Part shown: one piece after another, positions 7,789-15,776 of the stretch | How positions within the stretch are numbered: position 1 is the first letter of the stretch | Layout: each line of letters opens with the position of its first letter | From: Candidatus Solibacter sp. | GTDB taxonomy: Bacteria > Acidobacteriota > Terriglobia > Bryobacterales > Bryobacteraceae | DNA length: 64,000 bases | NCBI GenBank assembly: GCA_013822245.1 | Contig: PNKE01000033.1 | Location: 122,334 to 186,333, forward strand | Reading direction: 5' to 3' | The notes under the pieces: model-generated | Databases searched by the model: none | Told to the model about the DNA's origin: nothing | What the model saw: the letters and a program-made list of their open reading frames with translations, nothing else | Translations under genes and position numbers: made by a program

Positions 7789-8388
7789 ATGGTAGTCACA
7801 GGCATTTATTACGCGCTGGCGCTGACGGCGGCGGGGGCGGCGCTGGGTTGGCTGATCACGCCATGGTGCGGGGTGGGGTTCTATGTGCTGGCGGCGTTTT
7901 GCCTGTGGTTTTTCCGGGACCCGGATAGGGCGATTCCGGAGGGGCCGTATGCGGTGTCGCCGGCGGACGGCAAGGTGGTTCTCATTCGCCGTAAGCCGGA
8001 GAGCACACAGGTCTGCATTTTCCTGAACGTGTTTGACGTGCATGTGAACCGGGCGCCGATCGCCGGCAAGATTGTCGATGTGGAGTACAAGAAGGGCAAG
8101 TTCCTGGTGGCGAGCAGGGAAGAGGCGTCGTACGAGAACGAGATGAACACGATCACGATCGACGGCGACCGGACGCTGGTGAAGTTCTCGCAAATTGCGG
8201 GGCTGATCGCGCGGCGGATTGTCTGCTACAAGAAGCCGGGCGATTTCGTGACGATGGGCGAGCGGGTGGGGTTGATCAAGTTTGGATCGCGGGTGGATAT
8301 GACGCTGGGTCCGGAGTGGGAAGTGGTGGTGAGCGAGGGGCAGCGGGTGGCGGGCGGAACAAGCATCATCGCCCGGCGCAAGAGCTAG
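7789..8388 (+). CDS. psd: Phosphatidylserine decarboxylase, short form
   Basis: Converts phosphatidylserine to phosphatidylethanolamine; a pyruvoyl enzyme made by self-cleavage. The 199-residue protein is of the short Psd type: two hydrophobic segments at about 4-23 and 29-42, WFFRDPDR, SPADGKV, a long conserved core with FLNVFDVHVNR, and the cleavage site G166-S167 in KFGSRVD. Cleavage there would give a large beta and a small alpha chain. The next gene, 12 bp away, is pssA, which makes its substrate. The start ATG has no strong Shine-Dalgarno. Confidence 0.93.
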   Translation: MVVTGIYYALALTAAGAALGWLITPWCGVGFYVLAAFCLWFFRDPDRAIPEGPYAVSPADGKVVLIRRKPESTQVCIFLNVFDVHVNRAPIAGKIVDVEYKKGKFLVASREEASYENEMNTITIDGDRTLVKFSQIAGLIARRIVCYKKPGDFVTMGERVGLIKFGSRVDMTLGPEWEVVVSEGQRVAGGTSIIARRKS

Positions 8389-8400
8389 GAACGAATTGAG

Positions 8401-9303
8401 ATGACCCCAAGAATCAACCTGCGTGAGCGGCTGATCGATCCGAATTCGCCCGAGCGACGGCCGCGGCGCGCCGCGTACGCGCTGCCGACGTTTTTCACGG
8501 CCGGGAACCTGTTTCTGGGGTTCCTGGCGATTCTGAAGACGATCGAGGGCGCGCTGTGGGCGAGCAGCGGCAATTACGGGCACAATCCGCACTGGCAACT
8601 GGCGGCGCAGGTGATCGGGGTGGCGGTGTTCCTGGATGGGTTGGACGGGCGGATTGCGCGGTTGACGAATACGGTGAGCGATTTTGGGCGGGAGTTGGAT
8701 TCGCTGGCCGATGTGATCAGTTTCGGCATTGCGCCGGCGGTGCTGGCATTTGTGTGGGGGTTCTATTTCCTGGATCCGGCGGTGACGGGGGAGGCGCGGA
8801 ACTACATCAACCAGGCGGGGTATTTCTCGATCTTCCTGTTTGTGGTTTGCGGTGCGGCGCGGTTGGCGCGGTTCAACATCACGACGAATCCGGCGCCGGT
8901 GAATCCGGGTCATCCGGGGAAGAAGTATTTCGTGGGGCTGCCGATTCCGGCGGCGGCGGGCGTGGTGGCGGCGATCGTCTATGCGGAGAACTCGGAGCCG
9001 CTGAGGTGGTGGCCGATGGTGGCGGCCTGGATTGCGCTGAACGTGGTGCTGGCGCTGCTGATGATCAGCAACTGGCGGTACAGGAGTTTCAAGGACTTCA
9101 ATCTGTTGAGTCCGCGGTCGTTCAAGAGCGTGGTGCTGACGTGCATGTTCTTCTACCTGCTGTGGAACTTCTCGAAGCCGTTTCTGCTGGTGCTGGCGGT
9201 GGTATACACGGGCAGCGGGATCGTGGTGCGGATTGGCGGATTGATCCGGCGGATCTTCCGGCCGCATGCCGGACCGCCGGCGGCGGAGCAGGCGGGGAGA
9301 TGA
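8401..9303 (+). CDS. pssA: CDP-diacylglycerol--serine O-phosphatidyltransferase
   Basis: Makes phosphatidylserine from CDP-diacylglycerol and serine in the inner membrane. The 300-residue protein has the complete CDP-alcohol phosphotransferase signature from D79 to D104 (D-x2-DG-x2-AR-x8-G-x3-D-x3-D), read here as DGLDGRIAR...FGRELDSLAD. About seven to eight hydrophobic segments follow. It is operonic with psd upstream and an Asd-like gene immediately downstream. Together psd and pssA give the phosphatidylethanolamine branch. Confidence 0.95.
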   Translation: MTPRINLRERLIDPNSPERRPRRAAYALPTFFTAGNLFLGFLAILKTIEGALWASSGNYGHNPHWQLAAQVIGVAVFLDGLDGRIARLTNTVSDFGRELDSLADVISFGIAPAVLAFVWGFYFLDPAVTGEARNYINQAGYFSIFLFVVCGAARLARFNITTNPAPVNPGHPGKKYFVGLPIPAAAGVVAAIVYAENSEPLRWWPMVAAWIALNVVLALLMISNWRYRSFKDFNLLSPRSFKSVVLTCMFFYLLWNFSKPFLLVLAVVYTGSGIVVRIGGLIRRIFRPHAGPPAAEQAGR

Positions 9304-9304
9304 G

Positions 9305-10315
9305 ATGAAGAAGCAGTCGAAGTGGGTATTGCTGGGCGCGGATACGCTGGCCGGGCGGGAGATCCGGGACCTGGTGGAGGACCGGAAGTTGCCGGTGAGG
9401 CTGACGTGTTGCGGGTCGGCGGCGGATCAGAGGGTATTGTCGCTGGAGTCGGAGGACAACTTCGACGTGTTTGAGGAGTTGTCGGCGGCGGCGATCGAAG
9501 GGGCACAGGCGGTGCTGGCGGCGGGCGGTGTTGAACAGGCGGAGATGGCGGTGCGGTTGGCGAGCGAGGGCGGGTTCAGGCCGGTGATTGTTGATGCGGT
9601 GGGGCATTTCGACGGGTTGGAGAACGTGGTGGTGCGTGCTCCAGCGTATGAGCGGGAGCCGGCGGCGGTGACGGCGGAGAGGATCCAGGTGGTGGCGCAT
9701 CCGGCGGCGGTGGCGATGGCGACGGCGCTGACGGCGATGCAGGCGGCGCATGCGTTGCGGTCGGCGGTGGCGACGGTGTTCGAGCCGGCGAGCGCGCGGG
9801 GAGCGGCGGCGGTGGACGAGTTGCACAAGCAGGCGGTCAGCCTGTTTTCGTTCCAGACGATGCCGACGAAGGTGTTCGGGGCGCAGGCGAGCTTCAACAT
9901 GATGCCGCGGCTGGGCGAGGAGGCGGAGACGCCGTTGGAGAGAGGGGAGGCGCGGATCAGGAGGCATTTGAGGCTATTACTGGAGGGCCGGGGCGTGCGT
10001 GCGGCTTCGGTGAGGCTGGTGCAGGCGCCGGTGTTCAGCGGGTACTGCATGACGTTGTGGGTGGAGTTTGAGGAGCGGCCGGGGGTGGAGGCGATCAAGG
10101 CGAGTTTGACGGCGGCGGGGGTGGAGTATTGGGGCGAGGAGGAGGGTCCGCTGAATAACAGCGCGCTGGCGGGGGAGTCTGGGATTCTGGCGTCGTCGAT
10201 CGCGGAGGATCCGGACAATGCGCGGGGGGCGTGGATCTGGGTGGCGTGCGACAACATCCGGGAGACGGCCTTGAACGCCGTTGCCCTGGCTGGTCTGGCG
10301 GGCAGAGGGGCTTAG
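9305..10315 (+). CDS. Asd/ArgC-like semialdehyde dehydrogenase homologue, catalytic residues lost
   Basis: A 336-residue protein with the overall build of aspartate-semialdehyde dehydrogenase: an N-terminal dinucleotide fold (VLLGADTLAGREI, 8-20), a dimerisation domain with DELHKQ (171-176) and a C-terminal NIRETALNAVALAG segment matching the family's N(L)RKGAA-NA-x-IAE end. The active-site segment NPNC is HPAA (132-135), so the nucleophilic cysteine is missing. The substrate-binding/general-base segment R-x-P-V-x-x-GH reads QAPVFSGY (240-247), so the His is Tyr. It therefore should not catalyse the usual reductive dephosphorylation. The ATG at 9305, preceded by GGGGAG, is chosen over an in-frame ATG at 9266 inside pssA. 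It sits between pssA and lptE; its role is unknown. Confidence 0.8.
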   Translation: MKKQSKWVLLGADTLAGREIRDLVEDRKLPVRLTCCGSAADQRVLSLESEDNFDVFEELSAAAIEGAQAVLAAGGVEQAEMAVRLASEGGFRPVIVDAVGHFDGLENVVVRAPAYEREPAAVTAERIQVVAHPAAVAMATALTAMQAAHALRSAVATVFEPASARGAAAVDELHKQAVSLFSFQTMPTKVFGAQASFNMMPRLGEEAETPLERGEARIRRHLRLLLEGRGVRAASVRLVQAPVFSGYCMTLWVEFEERPGVEAIKASLTAAGVEYWGEEEGPLNNSALAGESGILASSIAEDPDNARGAWIWVACDNIRETALNAVALAGLAGRGA

Positions 10316-10323
10316 CCGGGGCG

Positions 10324-10839
10324 ATGCGACGCCGTGACCTGTTGGCGATTGCCGTGCCGTTGACCGCGGGGTGTGGATACCGTGTGGGCGGCAAGGCCGT
10401 GCTCTTGCCGGACACCATCCATTCGATCGCCATCCAGGCGTTCAGTAACGTCACGACGCGTTACAAACTGGCCGAGCGGATTCCGGCGGCGATCGGGCGG
10501 GAGTTTCTGACGCGCACGCGGTACCGGGTGGTGTATGACGTCAATGACGCCGACGCGATATTGACGGGCGGGGTGGCGAACTACCTTTCCGCGCCGACGA
10601 TTTTCGACCAGGCCAGCGGGCGCGCGGCAGGCGTTCAGATCAGCGTTTACCTGAATATCAAGCTGACCAACCGGGCCACGGGCGAGGTGCTCTATGAGAG
10701 GGCCGGGATGGAGATCAGGCAGCGCTACGAGGTTTCGATCGAGCAGCAGGCCTACTTCGACGAAAGCGAAGCGGCGCTGGACCGAATGAGCCGGGAAGTT
10801 GCGCGGCAGGTCGTGAGCACGATCCTGGAAGCGTTCTGA
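10324..10839 (+). CDS. lptE: LPS-assembly lipoprotein LptE
   Basis: Outer-membrane lipoprotein that forms the plug of the LptD translocon, which inserts LPS into the outer leaflet. The 171-residue protein has a short signal peptide ending in lipobox LTAGC (lipidated C17), followed by GYRVGG, the usual LptE beginning, and the beta-alpha fold with SIAIQAFSNVTTRYKLAERI. The start at 10324 gives a proper signal peptide; an in-frame ATG at 10231 lies inside the upstream gene and would bury it. lptD is not in the window. It overlaps holA by one base (TGATG). Confidence 0.88.
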   Translation: MRRRDLLAIAVPLTAGCGYRVGGKAVLLPDTIHSIAIQAFSNVTTRYKLAERIPAAIGREFLTRTRYRVVYDVNDADAILTGGVANYLSAPTIFDQASGRAAGVQISVYLNIKLTNRATGEVLYERAGMEIRQRYEVSIEQQAYFDESEAALDRMSREVARQVVSTILEAF

Positions 10840-11894
10840 TGCCGGTTTCACCACAGCAGTTGATCCGTTCCCTGGAGCGCCAGGCCCCGGCGCCGGTGTA
10901 TCTGTTTCTGGGGCCGGAGGGGTGGTACCGGAAAGCGTGTAGGGAGGCGATCGCGGCGAAGGCGCTGGGGCCGGAGTCGCTGGAAGAAGGCATCACCTCG
11001 CTTGACCTGGATTCGCACACCTTGGCCGAGATCATCGACGATGCGCGGGCCATGTCGTTGTTCGCCTCGGACCGGGTGATCTGGGTGGCGAGCGCCGAAC
11101 TGGCGCTGCCTCGTGGCAAGGCGGCGGATGCGGCAAGCGACGATTCGAGCCTGCTGGCCGCGTATTGCGCTGACCCGACACCGGGGACAGTGCTGGTTTT
11201 TGACGCTCGAAAGTGGGAGTTTGATGGCGAAGACAAGACGAAAGTAGAGCGATTGAGGAAGTTTTTTGCGCCGGTGAAGACGGTGGTGGAGTTCCCGCAT
11301 CTGGCGCCGCAGGAGTCAAGAGGGCTGGCGCAGGAGTTTTGCGGGGAGTTTGCGCTGAAACTGGGCACGGCGGAGTTTGACCTGCTGCTGGACGCCACCG
11401 CGGGCGATCCGTCGAGGCTTTACAACGAGATACAGAAGTTGGCGTTGTACGGGCAGGCGAAGGGCGGCAGGATCACTCGCGACGACATACTGGCCATTGT
11501 GCCGAATTCGTCGGAAACGACCATTTTTGCGCTGGTGGACGCATTGGCGCGGCGCAACCGGGCGCAATCGATGGAGTTGCTGGACCGGTTGGTGAGGGAC
11601 GGAGAGTATCTGCCGCTGGCGTTGACGTTTCTGGGCGGGATCTTCCGGATGGCGTTGACCGCGCGGGAGCAGAATCTGCGCGGGGCGGGCGACGTGCAGA
11701 GCTATTTTCAGCGGATGGGGCTGCCGATGTGGCGGTCGAGAGCGGAGCAGATCCACGCGGCAGCGCAGAGGTTTTCCGTGGAGAAACTAGAGGAAGGGAT
11801 CGGACTGGTATTCAAGGCAGACCGGGATATGAAGGGATCGAGGCCGGACGACAGGATTGTGATGGAAGATTTTGTCTTCCGGCTAACCGGTTAA
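10839..11894 (+). CDS. holA: DNA polymerase III subunit delta
   Basis: Clamp-loader subunit that opens the beta clamp during DNA replication. The 351-residue protein has the HolA layout: an N-terminal fold starting VYLFLGPEGWYRKACREAI, a middle domain with LARNFGLKL-type segment (here CGEFALKLGTAEFDLLL), and a C-terminal collar domain. The pairing lptE-holA is conserved in many diderm bacteria (the E. coli order is also lptE-holA), which supports both calls. It starts one base into the lptE stop codon and ends about 55 bp before the convergent rpsT. Confidence 0.92.
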   Translation: MPVSPQQLIRSLERQAPAPVYLFLGPEGWYRKACREAIAAKALGPESLEEGITSLDLDSHTLAEIIDDARAMSLFASDRVIWVASAELALPRGKAADAASDDSSLLAAYCADPTPGTVLVFDARKWEFDGEDKTKVERLRKFFAPVKTVVEFPHLAPQESRGLAQEFCGEFALKLGTAEFDLLLDATAGDPSRLYNEIQKLALYGQAKGGRITRDDILAIVPNSSETTIFALVDALARRNRAQSMELLDRLVRDGEYLPLALTFLGGIFRMALTAREQNLRGAGDVQSYFQRMGLPMWRSRAEQIHAAAQRFSVEKLEEGIGLVFKADRDMKGSRPDDRIVMEDFVFRLTG

Positions 11895-11948
11895 GGTTCG
11901 ATCAGCCGGAAGACGGCGGGAGCCAGCGGAACTGGCGGCCCCAACCGC

Positions 11949-12218
11949 CTAGGCGGCTTGGAGGGCCTTGATGTGCTTGTGGAGGCGGCTCTTATAGCGG
12001 GAGGCGGTATTGTCTTTGATGATGCCCCACTTAACGGCGCGGTCCACAACGGAGAAAGTCGACGGCATGAGCTTGGACGCTTCCTCGATATTCTTCAATT
12101 CGATGGCCCGGCGCAGGGAGCGCAGTGCGTTCCGCATCCGGGATTTCCTCTGCCGGTTCACAGCGGTGCGACGCTCAGTGATGCGCACACGCTTCAGGGA
12201 TGAAACATGATTGGCCAT
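11949..12218 (-). CDS. rpsT: 30S ribosomal protein S20
   Basis: Binds 16S rRNA at the base of the small subunit. The 89-residue, very basic helical protein starts [17 protein letters not shown] and includes [13 protein letters not shown] and the typical C-terminal segment KGIIHKN-like (here [21 protein letters not shown]). Length and sequence are standard. It is a single-gene unit with a possible promoter at 12261-12290, convergent with holA. Confidence 0.97.
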   Translation of the reverse strand: MANHVSSLKRVRITERRTAVNRQRKSRMRNALRSLRRAIELKNIEEASKLMPSTFSVVDRAVKWGIIKDNTASRYKSRLHKHIKALQAA

Positions 12219-12260
12219 AGTCTAGTGGTCTTGTACTCTTCGCGCAGAAATATCCAGTCA

Positions 12261-12290
12261 TCAGGTTAGCGCAGGCAGGGCGGCCAAGTC
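12261..12290 (-). promoter_or_regulatory. Possible rpsT promoter
   Basis: On the minus strand TTGACT (12285-12290) is followed after 18 bases by TAACCT (12261-12266), about 43 bp before the rpsT start. The -35 box is good; the -10 box matches the consensus at only three of six positions. Position between the two minus-strand genes fits a promoter. Confidence 0.35.
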
Positions 12291-12304
12291 AAAGCGGGGT
12301 GGGG

Positions 12305-13291
12305 CTACTTGTCCGCGGATCCCTGGAGGGAGTCGAGTTGGCGTTTAACCGTGGGGGCGTCGGGAGCGTTAGGCGATTTATCCAAGTAAATCTTAATCTC
12401 GGTGATGGCATCGGGGATCCTGTTTTGTTTGGCGAGGGCGAGGCCGAGGATATGGTGGGCTTTGGGGAGGTCCTGGGCGCCTGAGGTTTGGATGGCGCCG
12501 CGGGCGGCGGATTCCGAGCCGGGGTAGTCGGCTTGCATGAGGCGGGCGGTGGCGAGGTAGAGCCAGGCGTCGGGGTAGTCGGCGGGATTGATGCTGATGA
12601 CTTCTGATGCGTGGCGGGAGAGGGCGGGCCAGTCCTGGGCACGGAGGGCGTAGACGGCGAGTTGGAGGCGGGGCGGCGCGTAGCCAGCGTCGAGGGTGAC
12701 GGCCTGTTGGAAGCGGGCGAGGGCGTCTTTGTCATTGCGAGTCTCCTTATGGACGAGCCCGGTGAGGTAGACGGCCTCGACGTCTTTGCCGTAGAGATCG
12801 ATGGCTTTTTCGAGGTCCTTGAGAGCGTCGCCGAACTTCTTGTTTTTGATGTTTTTCGACGCCTTATCCTTGAGTTTGGCCGACTCGGGCGGAGCGGCGA
12901 GGGCGGCGAAACTGATGGTACCGGCGCCGGAGACGCCGCGCAGGGGTTGAAGGACGATGCGGCCGAGGTCGACCGAGCCGCCGGGGACCATGATGGAAAT
13001 GACTCGGCCTTCGCAACCCTGAAGGCCAATGGAGAACTCGCAATAGGCGTTGCCGCTCATGTTGACTGAACCGGGGATGGAAAACTGGCCCTTGGAGTCG
13101 GTTTCGAAGGGGGCGCTGGCGCAGTTGGAACTGACATGGGCGCGGCCCGCCGGGCCGAAGCCGGCGATCGAAACGACGCCATGGGCGACGAAGCGGGAGG
13201 TGAAACCCGGGGTATTGTCGCGGGCCTGTCCGAGCACGGAGAGGCAGCATGCGAACAGGAGCGCCGCCACGGAGATGGGTCGCGCCATCAT
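12305..13291 (-). CDS. Exported TPR protein with carboxypeptidase-regulatory-like N-terminal region
   Basis: Protein of 328 residues with a signal peptide (about 1-21, hydrophobic core AALLFACCLSVLG). Residues about 35-115 form a beta-rich region with GQFSIPGSVNMSGNAYCEF, similar in style to carboxypeptidase-regulatory or transthyretin-like domains that decorate acidobacterial surface proteins. Residues about 135-320 form tetratricopeptide repeats (for example DALKDLEKAIDLYGKDVEAVYLTG). TPRs mediate protein contacts; no enzymatic motif is visible. Two start codons are adjacent (13291 and 13288). It is a single-gene unit between rpsT and the divergent DUF3467 gene. The function is unknown. Confidence 0.8.
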   Translation of the reverse strand: MMARPISVAALLFACCLSVLGQARDNTPGFTSRFVAHGVVSIAGFGPAGRAHVSSNCASAPFETDSKGQFSIPGSVNMSGNAYCEFSIGLQGCEGRVISIMVPGGSVDLGRIVLQPLRGVSGAGTISFAALAAPPESAKLKDKASKNIKNKKFGDALKDLEKAIDLYGKDVEAVYLTGLVHKETRNDKDALARFQQAVTLDAGYAPPRLQLAVYALRAQDWPALSRHASEVISINPADYPDAWLYLATARLMQADYPGSESAARGAIQTSGAQDLPKAHHILGLALAKQNRIPDAITEIKIYLDKSPNAPDAPTVKRQLDSLQGSADK

Positions 13292-13378
13292 AGAACCGCC
13301 ACGGGCATGATACAGCAGTGGCGTATCCGAGTTAATCGTCTATTCCGGGCGCCGTGCATCCTGCTACCATGTGGGCCT

Positions 13379-13678
13379 ATGCAACCTCAGCATCCGCAAC
13401 CTTCGGTGGAACTGGTGAACGGGCCGGATTTCCGTGACGGGTACGCCAATTCCGTGCAGTTACGAGTGTCGCTTTGGGATTTCTACCTGCTGTTCGGCAA
13501 CATCCAGCAGGATTCGAGGCCCGGGCATGTGGCGATCCGCAGTTTCCAGGGCATCTATCTGAGCCCGCAGCAGGCCAAGGCGCTGCTTAACGTTTTGCAG
13601 CAGAACGTGCAGCAGTATGAGTCGGCGTTTGGCGAGATCAGGCTGGAGCCGAAAGGCGACACCAACATCGTTCAGTAG
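13379..13678 (+). CDS. DUF3467 family protein
   Basis: Small protein of 99 residues, MQPQHPQPSVELVNGPDFRD at the start, with the family's core YANSVQLRVSLWDFYLLFG and the helix SPQQAKALLNVLQQNVQQYE near the end. DUF3467 proteins are short cytoplasmic proteins of unknown function found in many bacteria. The start at 13379 is chosen because upstream in-frame sequence (from 13136) overlaps the divergent TPR gene and has no family similarity. The glycosyltransferase gene starts five bases after its stop, so they form an operon. Confidence 0.8.
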   Translation: MQPQHPQPSVELVNGPDFRDGYANSVQLRVSLWDFYLLFGNIQQDSRPGHVAIRSFQGIYLSPQQAKALLNVLQQNVQQYESAFGEIRLEPKGDTNIVQ

Positions 13679-13683
13679 CGCGG

Positions 13684-15201
13684 ATGAGCGGGATCGCCGA
13701 CACGAGCGTTGAGAAGAGGCGGAAACGCGGACGCCGGAGCATCCGCCTGTCCACGTATCTGAAGTTCCTGGGATTCTTCACGGTTTTCGTATTTGGCATC
13801 CATGCGGGCTACATGCAGATGCCGTACTACTGGGACGAGGTGGGGCAGTTTGTCCCGGCGGCGTGGGATATCCATGATTCGGGGCGGATTGTTCCGGTGT
13901 CGACGATGCCGAACATTCATCCCCCGGCGGTGATGGCGTGGGTGGCGTTGTTCTGGAAGGTTTTCACGGAGTCTGTGCTGGTGGCGCGGTGTGCGATGTT
14001 GCTGCTGGGGGCGCTGTTGCTGGCGGCGGCGTTTCTGCTGTCGGTGGAGTTGTGCGGATATGCTCCGGGGTTGCCCGCCTTTTTTGCCACATTCGCGCTG
14101 GCGCTATCGCCATTGGTGTTCACGCAGTCGCTGCTGGTGCAGTTGGACCTGCCGGCGGCGGCGTTCACGTGTCTGGCGCTGTATTTCTTCCTGTCGGAGC
14201 GGCACTGGCCCGCGGTGGCGGCATCGTGCGTGCTGGTGCTGACCAAGGAGACGGGCGTGCTGCTGCCATTGGTGCTGTGCGTCTGGCTGGTGTACGAGAA
14301 GCGGTACAGGCGGGCGGCGTATTACCTGATTCCGGCGGCGGTGCTGGGGCTGTGGCTGGTGTACCTGCACCACCGGACGGGGTCGTGGTTCGGCAATACG
14401 GAGTTTGGCAGGTACAACCTGCTATGGACGATGCGGCTGTCGCACATCGCGTTTTCACTGGCGCGGAGATTCTACTTCCTGTTCATCGGGAACTTCCACT
14501 GGATCGGGACGCTGGGCATCCTGGCCGGGGTGTCGGCGGGTCTGTTCAGGCGAAGGCGATGGGCGGTGGCTGGGACGTTCGCGGGGCTGCATATCGTGAT
14601 GGTTTCGGTTCTGGGCGGTGCGGTGCTGGAACGCTATATGGTCCCGGTGCTGCCATTGTTCTACGCGGCGGCGCTGGTGGGGTTTTCGGTCTGGACGGTC
14701 AACCGGAAATGGCTGGCGTATATGGCCATGGTGGCCGGGTTGGCCGCCGGGTTGTTCATCAACCCGCTGTTCTGGCCCTTTCCGTTCGAAAACAACCTGG
14801 CGATGGTGACGTTCACTCGCCTGCATGCGCGGGCGGCCGGGGTTCTGGAGAGCGAGTATCAGGGGGCGCGGGTGGCGACGATCTGGCCGATGTCGGCGCA
14901 GTTGGCGAACCCGCGGTTGGGCTATGTCAGGACGCCGCTGCAAGTGGTGGAGATGAAGTCGTTCACTCCGGCTGTGCTGAGGGAGACCGATCCAGGGTCC
15001 TACGACATCCTGGTTCGTTTTTCGCGCGACTGGGACCCGGACAGGAACCTGTTGAGGGACCGGGCGTTCCGGTGGGCGGCGCGGCAGACGATCGGGTATG
15101 AGGATCCAGTGACAGGTGACGAACTGGAGACGGTTTACAGGATGAAACTGGTCCACCTGTATCAGGAAGATGGGCAGTGGGTGGAGATCTACAAAAAGTA
15201 G
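13684..15201 (+). CDS. Membrane glycosyltransferase, GT39/ArnT-like
   Basis: Polytopic protein of 505 residues that resembles dolichyl/undecaprenyl-phosphate-sugar glycosyltransferases of the PMT/ArnT group (GT-C fold). After a basic N-terminus comes a first helix (about 26-42), then the acidic loop YYWDEVGQF with D51-E52, the usual site of the catalytic aspartate, followed by NIHPPAVMAWVALFW and about ten more hydrophobic helices up to residue 370. The last 130 residues are a soluble periplasmic domain. The acceptor (protein, lipid A or glycan) is unknown. It follows DUF3467 by five bases. The call is by fold and motif, not by close homology. Confidence 0.75.
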   Translation: MSGIADTSVEKRRKRGRRSIRLSTYLKFLGFFTVFVFGIHAGYMQMPYYWDEVGQFVPAAWDIHDSGRIVPVSTMPNIHPPAVMAWVALFWKVFTESVLVARCAMLLLGALLLAAAFLLSVELCGYAPGLPAFFATFALALSPLVFTQSLLVQLDLPAAAFTCLALYFFLSERHWPAVAASCVLVLTKETGVLLPLVLCVWLVYEKRYRRAAYYLIPAAVLGLWLVYLHHRTGSWFGNTEFGRYNLLWTMRLSHIAFSLARRFYFLFIGNFHWIGTLGILAGVSAGLFRRRRWAVAGTFAGLHIVMVSVLGGAVLERYMVPVLPLFYAAALVGFSVWTVNRKWLAYMAMVAGLAAGLFINPLFWPFPFENNLAMVTFTRLHARAAGVLESEYQGARVATIWPMSAQLANPRLGYVRTPLQVVEMKSFTPAVLRETDPGSYDILVRFSRDWDPDRNLLRDRAFRWAARQTIGYEDPVTGDELETVYRMKLVHLYQEDGQWVEIYKK

Positions 15202-15252
15202 CCGGGCGTGGCGGGGGGGACCCGCTGGCTGCGCCCGCGGCCTCCTTTGGGG

Positions 15253-15738
15253 TCAGCGGCGGGCGCGGAAGAAGTCTTCGAGCAGGGCGGTGGCTTCGGC
15301 GGCGAGGAGGCCTTCGTCGATTTCGAGGCGGTGGTTGAGGATGTCGGAATCGGCGAGGCGGAACTTGGAGCGCACGCCGCCGAAGCGGAGGTCGCGGGCG
15401 GCGAAGACGAGGCGATCAAGGCGGGCGTGGACGAGCGCGCCGGCGCACATGACGCAAGGTTCGAGGGTGACGTAGAGTGTGGCGCCGCTGAGGCGGTAAT
15501 TGCCGAGGGCGAGGGCGGCGGCGCGGAGGGCGAGGATTTCGGCGTGGGCGGTGGGGTCGATGGAGGCGATAGGGGAGTTGCGGGCTTCGGCGAGGAGCGC
15601 GCCGTCCGGGCCGACAATGACGGCGCCGATGGGGGCTTCGCCGGCTTCGGCGGCATCGCGGGCCAGGGCGAGGGCGCGGCGCATCCAGAAATCGTCCGAG
15701 GCTGGGGCCGGGATCGGGTTGACATCGAAAGTTGACAC
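15253..15738 (-). CDS. tadA: tRNA-specific adenosine deaminase
   Basis: Zinc enzyme that converts A34 to inosine in the tRNA-Arg(ACG) anticodon. The 161-residue cytidine-deaminase fold carries H65-A-E67 (zinc ligand and proton shuttle) in PTAHAEI and C95-x2-C98 in LEPCVMCAGA, the two other zinc ligands. The conserved tail with RFGGVRSKFRLAD and NHRLEIDEGLLAAEA matches TadA rather than guanine deaminase. It is convergent with the glycosyltransferase gene and divergent from the ABC permease gene. Confidence 0.92.
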   Translation of the reverse strand: MSTFDVNPIPAPASDDFWMRRALALARDAAEAGEAPIGAVIVGPDGALLAEARNSPIASIDPTAHAEILALRAAALALGNYRLSGATLYVTLEPCVMCAGALVHARLDRLVFAARDLRFGGVRSKFRLADSDILNHRLEIDEGLLAAEATALLEDFFRARR

Positions 15739-15776
15739 TAGAGAACACTCTCCACCATTTAGAATAATTAACAGCC

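Noticed and set aside
7756..9267. 500-codon minus-strand frame opposite psd and pssA
   Set aside because: Arg/His/Pro-rich composition, no domain, antisense to two firmly identified genes.
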